Origin: Fimbriiglobus sp043785105
GTDB taxonomy: Bacteria > Planctomycetota > Planctomycetia > Gemmatales > Gemmataceae
Direction of reading: 5' to 3'
NCBI GenBank assembly: GCA_043785105.1
Contig: JAYVXO010000257.1
Coordinates: 1 to 64,000, forward strand
DNA length: 64,000 nucleotides
Shown: piece by piece, positions 61,420-64,000 of the stretch
Numbering within the stretch: position 1 is the stretch's first letter
Layout of the letters: each line of letters begins with the position of its first letter
The notes under the pieces: generated by a model
Databases searched by the model: none
Seen by the model: only the letters and a program-made list of their open reading frames with translations
What the model was told of the DNA's origin: nothing
Program-made: the position numbers and the translations under genes

Positions 61420-61707
61420 ATGTCAGTTGAAGTGCAGTGGACCGACGCCGACCCGGAGACGGGCGAGAAACGATTTGTTTCCGTGGAGCGGTTCGCCGGG
61501 AAGTGGACGTTCAAAGTGCGATACCGTCGCCGCGAGAATTGGACGACGCCCGCACACGTCAGCCGCGACATGTGGGAAACGCTTCTCGACGCCTTGGAAC
61601 GCCGGTACCCGCGCCGCGAAGGGATCACGGACGTGGACCTGATCGGCGTGAAGAAAATCCTCGGCGAACACAAAGACCCGCCCACCTTCGATCGTGAGGC
61701 GGAATAG
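61420..61707 (+). CDS. Small hypothetical protein
   Basis: A 95-residue protein: MSVEVQWTDADPETGEKRFV, KWTFKVRYRRRENWTTPAHV, RDMWETLLDALERRYPRREG and a Lys-rich end. It looks like a compact beta-beta-alpha domain, well conserved in character but not recognised. ATG 61420 gives a natural start; the longer frame from 61321 overlaps the divergent WD40 gene start. Confidence 0.65.
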   Translation: MSVEVQWTDADPETGEKRFVSVERFAGKWTFKVRYRRRENWTTPAHVSRDMWETLLDALERRYPRREGITDVDLIGVKKILGEHKDPPTFDREAE

Positions 61708-61740
61708 CCTAGGGAGTGCTTGGGTTGTCGCCGGCGGGTT

Positions 61741-61902
61741 CCTGGGGTGTCGCTACGCTCAACCCCAGGCTAATCGCTAGCATCCCTACCGGGATGCCCG
61801 GTTTCGATTTTTATCCCGTAGGGATTGCAGCCATTAGCCTGGGGTCGCGTCTGCGACCCCAGGAACCCAGCTATTCGCCTCGACCCCGGTAGGGGTCGCA
61901 GT
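61741..61902. repeat. CCTGGGGT...ACCCCAGG repeat, family 3, copy 2
   Basis: Close match to the copy at 3350-3513, with the same blocks in order (CCTGGGGTGTCGCTACGCTC, GGCTAATCGCTAGCATCC, TTTTTATCCCGTAGGGATTG, TTAGCCTGGGGTCGCG) and a final hairpin GACCCCGGTAGGGGTC. It sits between the 95-residue gene and the Nudix gene. Confidence 0.88.
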
Positions 61903-61944
61903 TGACGGCGGTACCATTAGACGCAGTGGAATCCAGAGTAGCCC

Positions 61945-62439
61945 ATGCCCTTAACACCCACCTTAGCGACGCTCGGGTACATCTTCTCCCCCGATCGCAC
62001 CCAGGTGTTGATGATCCACCGTAACGCCAGACCGGACGACGCGCACTTCGGGAAGTTCAACGGCATTGGTGGTAAAGTCGAACGGGACGAAGACATTGTC
62101 ACCAGCTTTCGGCGTGAAGTGCGTGAAGAAGCCGGGATCGAATGCGACGAGTTGCATCTGGCGGGGACCATCAGTTGGCCGGGGTTTGGCCGGGACGGTG
62201 GCGATTGGTTCGGGTTCCTGTTTCGTGTGACACAATTTTCAGGCACAGTCTTAAAATCGAACCCTGAGGGCGAACTCCACTGGGTTCACGTTGCGGATGT
62301 CATGACTTTGCCGATGTGGGAAGGGGATCGTTACTTTCTGCCGATGATTTTCAACTTGTCCGCACCCACCTTTCATGGCTTGATGCCTTACCAGAATGGC
62401 CACCCCATCAGTTGGACTTTCACCAGTTTGCCACGCTGA
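61945..62439 (+). CDS. Nudix hydrolase, MutT/8-oxo-dGTPase-like
   Basis: A 164-residue hydrolase. The complete Nudix box GKVERDEDIVTSFRREVREEAGI fits GX5EX7REUXEEXGU and is preceded by FGKFNGIG. The overall pattern (MIHRN near the start, HFGKFNGIGGKVE) resembles MTH1/8-oxo-dGTP diphosphatases, which clear oxidised nucleotides. The position after a repeat suggests its own promoter. The substrate is an inference. Confidence 0.9.
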   Translation: MPLTPTLATLGYIFSPDRTQVLMIHRNARPDDAHFGKFNGIGGKVERDEDIVTSFRREVREEAGIECDELHLAGTISWPGFGRDGGDWFGFLFRVTQFSGTVLKSNPEGELHWVHVADVMTLPMWEGDRYFLPMIFNLSAPTFHGLMPYQNGHPISWTFTSLPR

Positions 62440-62570
62440 AACGACAGGCTTCATCCCGTGTGCTATGGTTGGTTAACGCCATGCCCAGAGTTGATGGCCC
62501 CGATTGGTAGTCCCCGTCGAAATATCCTACTGTGGCTGACCGCGACTGCGGCCCTGTGAGGAGGCTTGAC

Positions 62571-63539
62571 TTGCCTCGTATACCGTCCCAACGCTCCTCA
62601 CGGTTTCTAGCGGCGCTGCCGTTTCAACCCGAAGCCGGTGCGGTGCCGTTCCCTGGCTACCGACTCTTGCGGTTACGGGGGCGAGGTGGCTTTGCCACCG
62701 TGTGGGAAGCGACCTCACCGACTGGCGAACTGGTCGCGTTGAAGTTCATGTCCAGTGCCACACAAGGCACTCAGGGCACGACTTCACGGGAATTACGGTC
62801 TCTCCAAGCGGTGCAATCGCTGAGTCACCCGAGCCTGCTGCGGATTCGCCAAGTCTGGTCGCTACCCGGTTGCATTGCGATTGCGATGGACCTCGCCGAA
62901 GCGTCGATGTTAGACTTGCTGGAACTCTACGTCGATGAATTTGCCCGGATGATCGAGATCGAACGGCTCTGCCATTACATGTACCAAATTGCGGTCGGCC
63001 TTGATTTCTTGAACGCACGCCGACACCGAATTGACGGAAAATTGGTCGGGCTACAGCACGGTGATATTAAGCCGAACAACATCTTGCTGCGTGGCGAAGA
63101 AGCCCAGCTTGCCGATTACGGATTGGCAACGCCGACGACGGGTTCGACGACGCCATGTCCGCGCCACGGGACGGCGGAATACTGTGCGCCCGAAGTGTTT
63201 CACGGCAACCTGTCCGACCGCAGCGACCAGTTCAGTTTCGCCGTCACGTACCACGTTTTGCGAACGGGTTGCTTCCCGTTCCCGGCGCCGCCGGTTGAAC
63301 GCGAGCAGTTACGCAATTACACCCGGCCCGAGCCGAAATTGATCGCACTCCCCGCCAGCGAGCGAACAATCCTCGCCCGAGCGATGAACCCAATTCCACA
63401 AGACCGCTTCGCCAGTTGTGTGGAGATGATGAACTGCCTGCTGACCATCAACAACTTGCAAGTCATCCGAACGGACGACGAGGGACAAAATTTCAAAGTC
63501 GTTCCAGTTTCACCCTCCCAGTCGAGACGATTTCGGTAA
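62571..63539 (+). CDS. Ser/Thr protein kinase-like protein
   Basis: A ~322-residue Hanks-type kinase. Gly loop LRGRGGFATVWEA, the ATP Lys in VALKFM, catalytic loop HGDIKPNNIL (HGD in place of HRD), DYG in ADYGLA (for DFG), and APE in EYCAPEVFHG. The catalytic Asp and Lys-Asn are present, so activity is plausible. There is no transmembrane segment. TTG 62571 follows GAGGAGG at 62558-62564; GTG 62532 lacks any ribosome site. It may feed the FHA-containing regulator, though nothing in the layout links them. Confidence 0.87.
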   Translation: MPRIPSQRSSRFLAALPFQPEAGAVPFPGYRLLRLRGRGGFATVWEATSPTGELVALKFMSSATQGTQGTTSRELRSLQAVQSLSHPSLLRIRQVWSLPGCIAIAMDLAEASMLDLLELYVDEFARMIEIERLCHYMYQIAVGLDFLNARRHRIDGKLVGLQHGDIKPNNILLRGEEAQLADYGLATPTTGSTTPCPRHGTAEYCAPEVFHGNLSDRSDQFSFAVTYHVLRTGCFPFPAPPVEREQLRNYTRPEPKLIALPASERTILARAMNPIPQDRFASCVEMMNCLLTINNLQVIRTDDEGQNFKVVPVSPSQSRRFR

Positions 63540-63549
63540 CCCGGATTCG

Positions 63550-63690
63550 TCACCACGAATCACACGAATCCGACGAATAATTTTGAGACCCGACGAGTTG
63601 ATCGCAGCACAATTGGAATTCAACAGCAATCCAAACTGTCCCTTGTGATCTTGATTGCCTACGTCTGATTCGTGTAATTCGTGGTTCAAT
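63550..63690. repeat. Inverted repeat with ACCACGAATCACACGAAT ends
   Basis: CACCACGAATCACACGAAT (from about 63551) is mirrored by ATTCGTGTAATTCGTGGTT (about 63668-63687), with ~95 bp of unremarkable sequence between. It is another intergenic inverted repeat unrelated to families 1-3. Confidence 0.7.
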
Positions 63691-63715
63691 TCATCAGCCC
63701 TGAGACGACTTCTTC

Positions 63716-64000
63716 ATGCTCAAGCCGTTCTTCACAATTGCCATGCTTGCTCCCGGTCGGCAGTTGACGTTTCGCCGTGTGGCCGTGGCGCACACGCTCG
63801 TGGTTGCGGCGTTGTCATATGCCGCAGCGACTGCCGAATCGGGGCAAGTGCTGATGGGCGTGGGGTACGCGATGTTGTGCCTGGGCATCGTCGAAGGGGC
63901 GGCCCTCATCGGCTGGCGATTGACACAGTTACCCAAGAGTCAGGCGCTCGAGTTTTTGCTCACCTCACCGATCGAAGCGAAGCGGCTGTTCTTTGCGGAA
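63716..64000 (+). CDS. Membrane protein, ABC-2 permease-like, N-terminal part
   Basis: An open frame that runs off the window: MLKPFFTIAMLAPGRQLTFR, hydrophobic segments (AHTLVVAALSYAAATA, VLMGVGYAMLCLGIVEGAAL) and LEFLLTSPIEAKRLFFAE. The last segment resembles the ABC-2 exporter pattern LELLLSTPLSPREILL. Only 95 codons are visible, so the assignment is tentative. Confidence 0.6.
   Translation, partial: MLKPFFTIAMLAPGRQLTFRRVAVAHTLVVAALSYAAATAESGQVLMGVGYAMLCLGIVEGAALIGWRLTQLPKSQALEFLLTSPIEAKRLFFAE

Overview
The window looks like chromosomal DNA of a planctomycete, most likely of the Gemmata type (inference). The markers are a DUF1501 protein with a Tat-like leader, a PSCyt1/DUF1549/DUF1553 protein, large secreted CxxCH cytochrome-like proteins, several PQQ and WD40 propellers, a TIGR03067-like protein, an ECF sigma operon, an HGD-type Ser/Thr kinase, and many GTG/TTG starts. 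No phage, integrase, IS transposase, rRNA, tRNA or CRISPR was recognised. Core genes (leuD, rpiB, kbl, hisF, asd, truA, aroA, pilT) are scattered among lineage-specific genes.

Layout. 0.6-10.2 kb: an MFS transporter, a thioredoxin-like gene with an in-frame TGA, an FHA-GAF-sigma54 activator divergent from leuD, and a three-gene minus-strand operon. 10.5-25.7 kb: secreted proteins, led by a c-di-GMP-I riboswitch upstream of a 1,359-residue cytochrome/DUF1080 protein, then a repeat protein, an M24 peptidase, a pentaheme protein, a transglutaminase-hydrolase fusion, a CBM9-like protein and an ABC ATPase. 25.8-36.6 kb: a GNAT pair, two YkgJ-type proteins, a PQQ propeller, DUF1501 and PSD1 genes separated by a wrecked toxin-antitoxin locus, and an ECF sigma operon. 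36.8-41.0 kb: a tyrosine phosphatase with rpiB, a decayed hicBA locus and small genes. 41.4-49.6 kb: a possible export/proteolysis cluster (GAF-adaptor, adaptor-WD40 lipoprotein, PqqD-like/M50/HlyD protein), then a diguanylate cyclase with an intact I-site. 49.7-64 kb: kbl-dedA, hisF-pilT, a PQQ propeller, a second broken vapBC, asd-truA-aroA, a WD40 protein, a Nudix hydrolase, a kinase and the start of a permease-like protein.

The most unusual features are: (1) the adaptor/M50 cluster, a candidate undescribed system; (2) the riboswitch on a secreted cytochrome gene, with a diguanylate cyclase and PilT in the same window; (3) several families of structured intergenic repeats, one with compensatory changes, one invading a coding frame, and one sitting where a vapC toxin has lost its 5' half; (4) three decayed toxin-antitoxin loci; (5) an in-frame TGA followed by a small hairpin, which is either a nonsense mutation or, less likely, a selenocysteine codon. 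All functional names come from reading motifs by eye; no database search was run.
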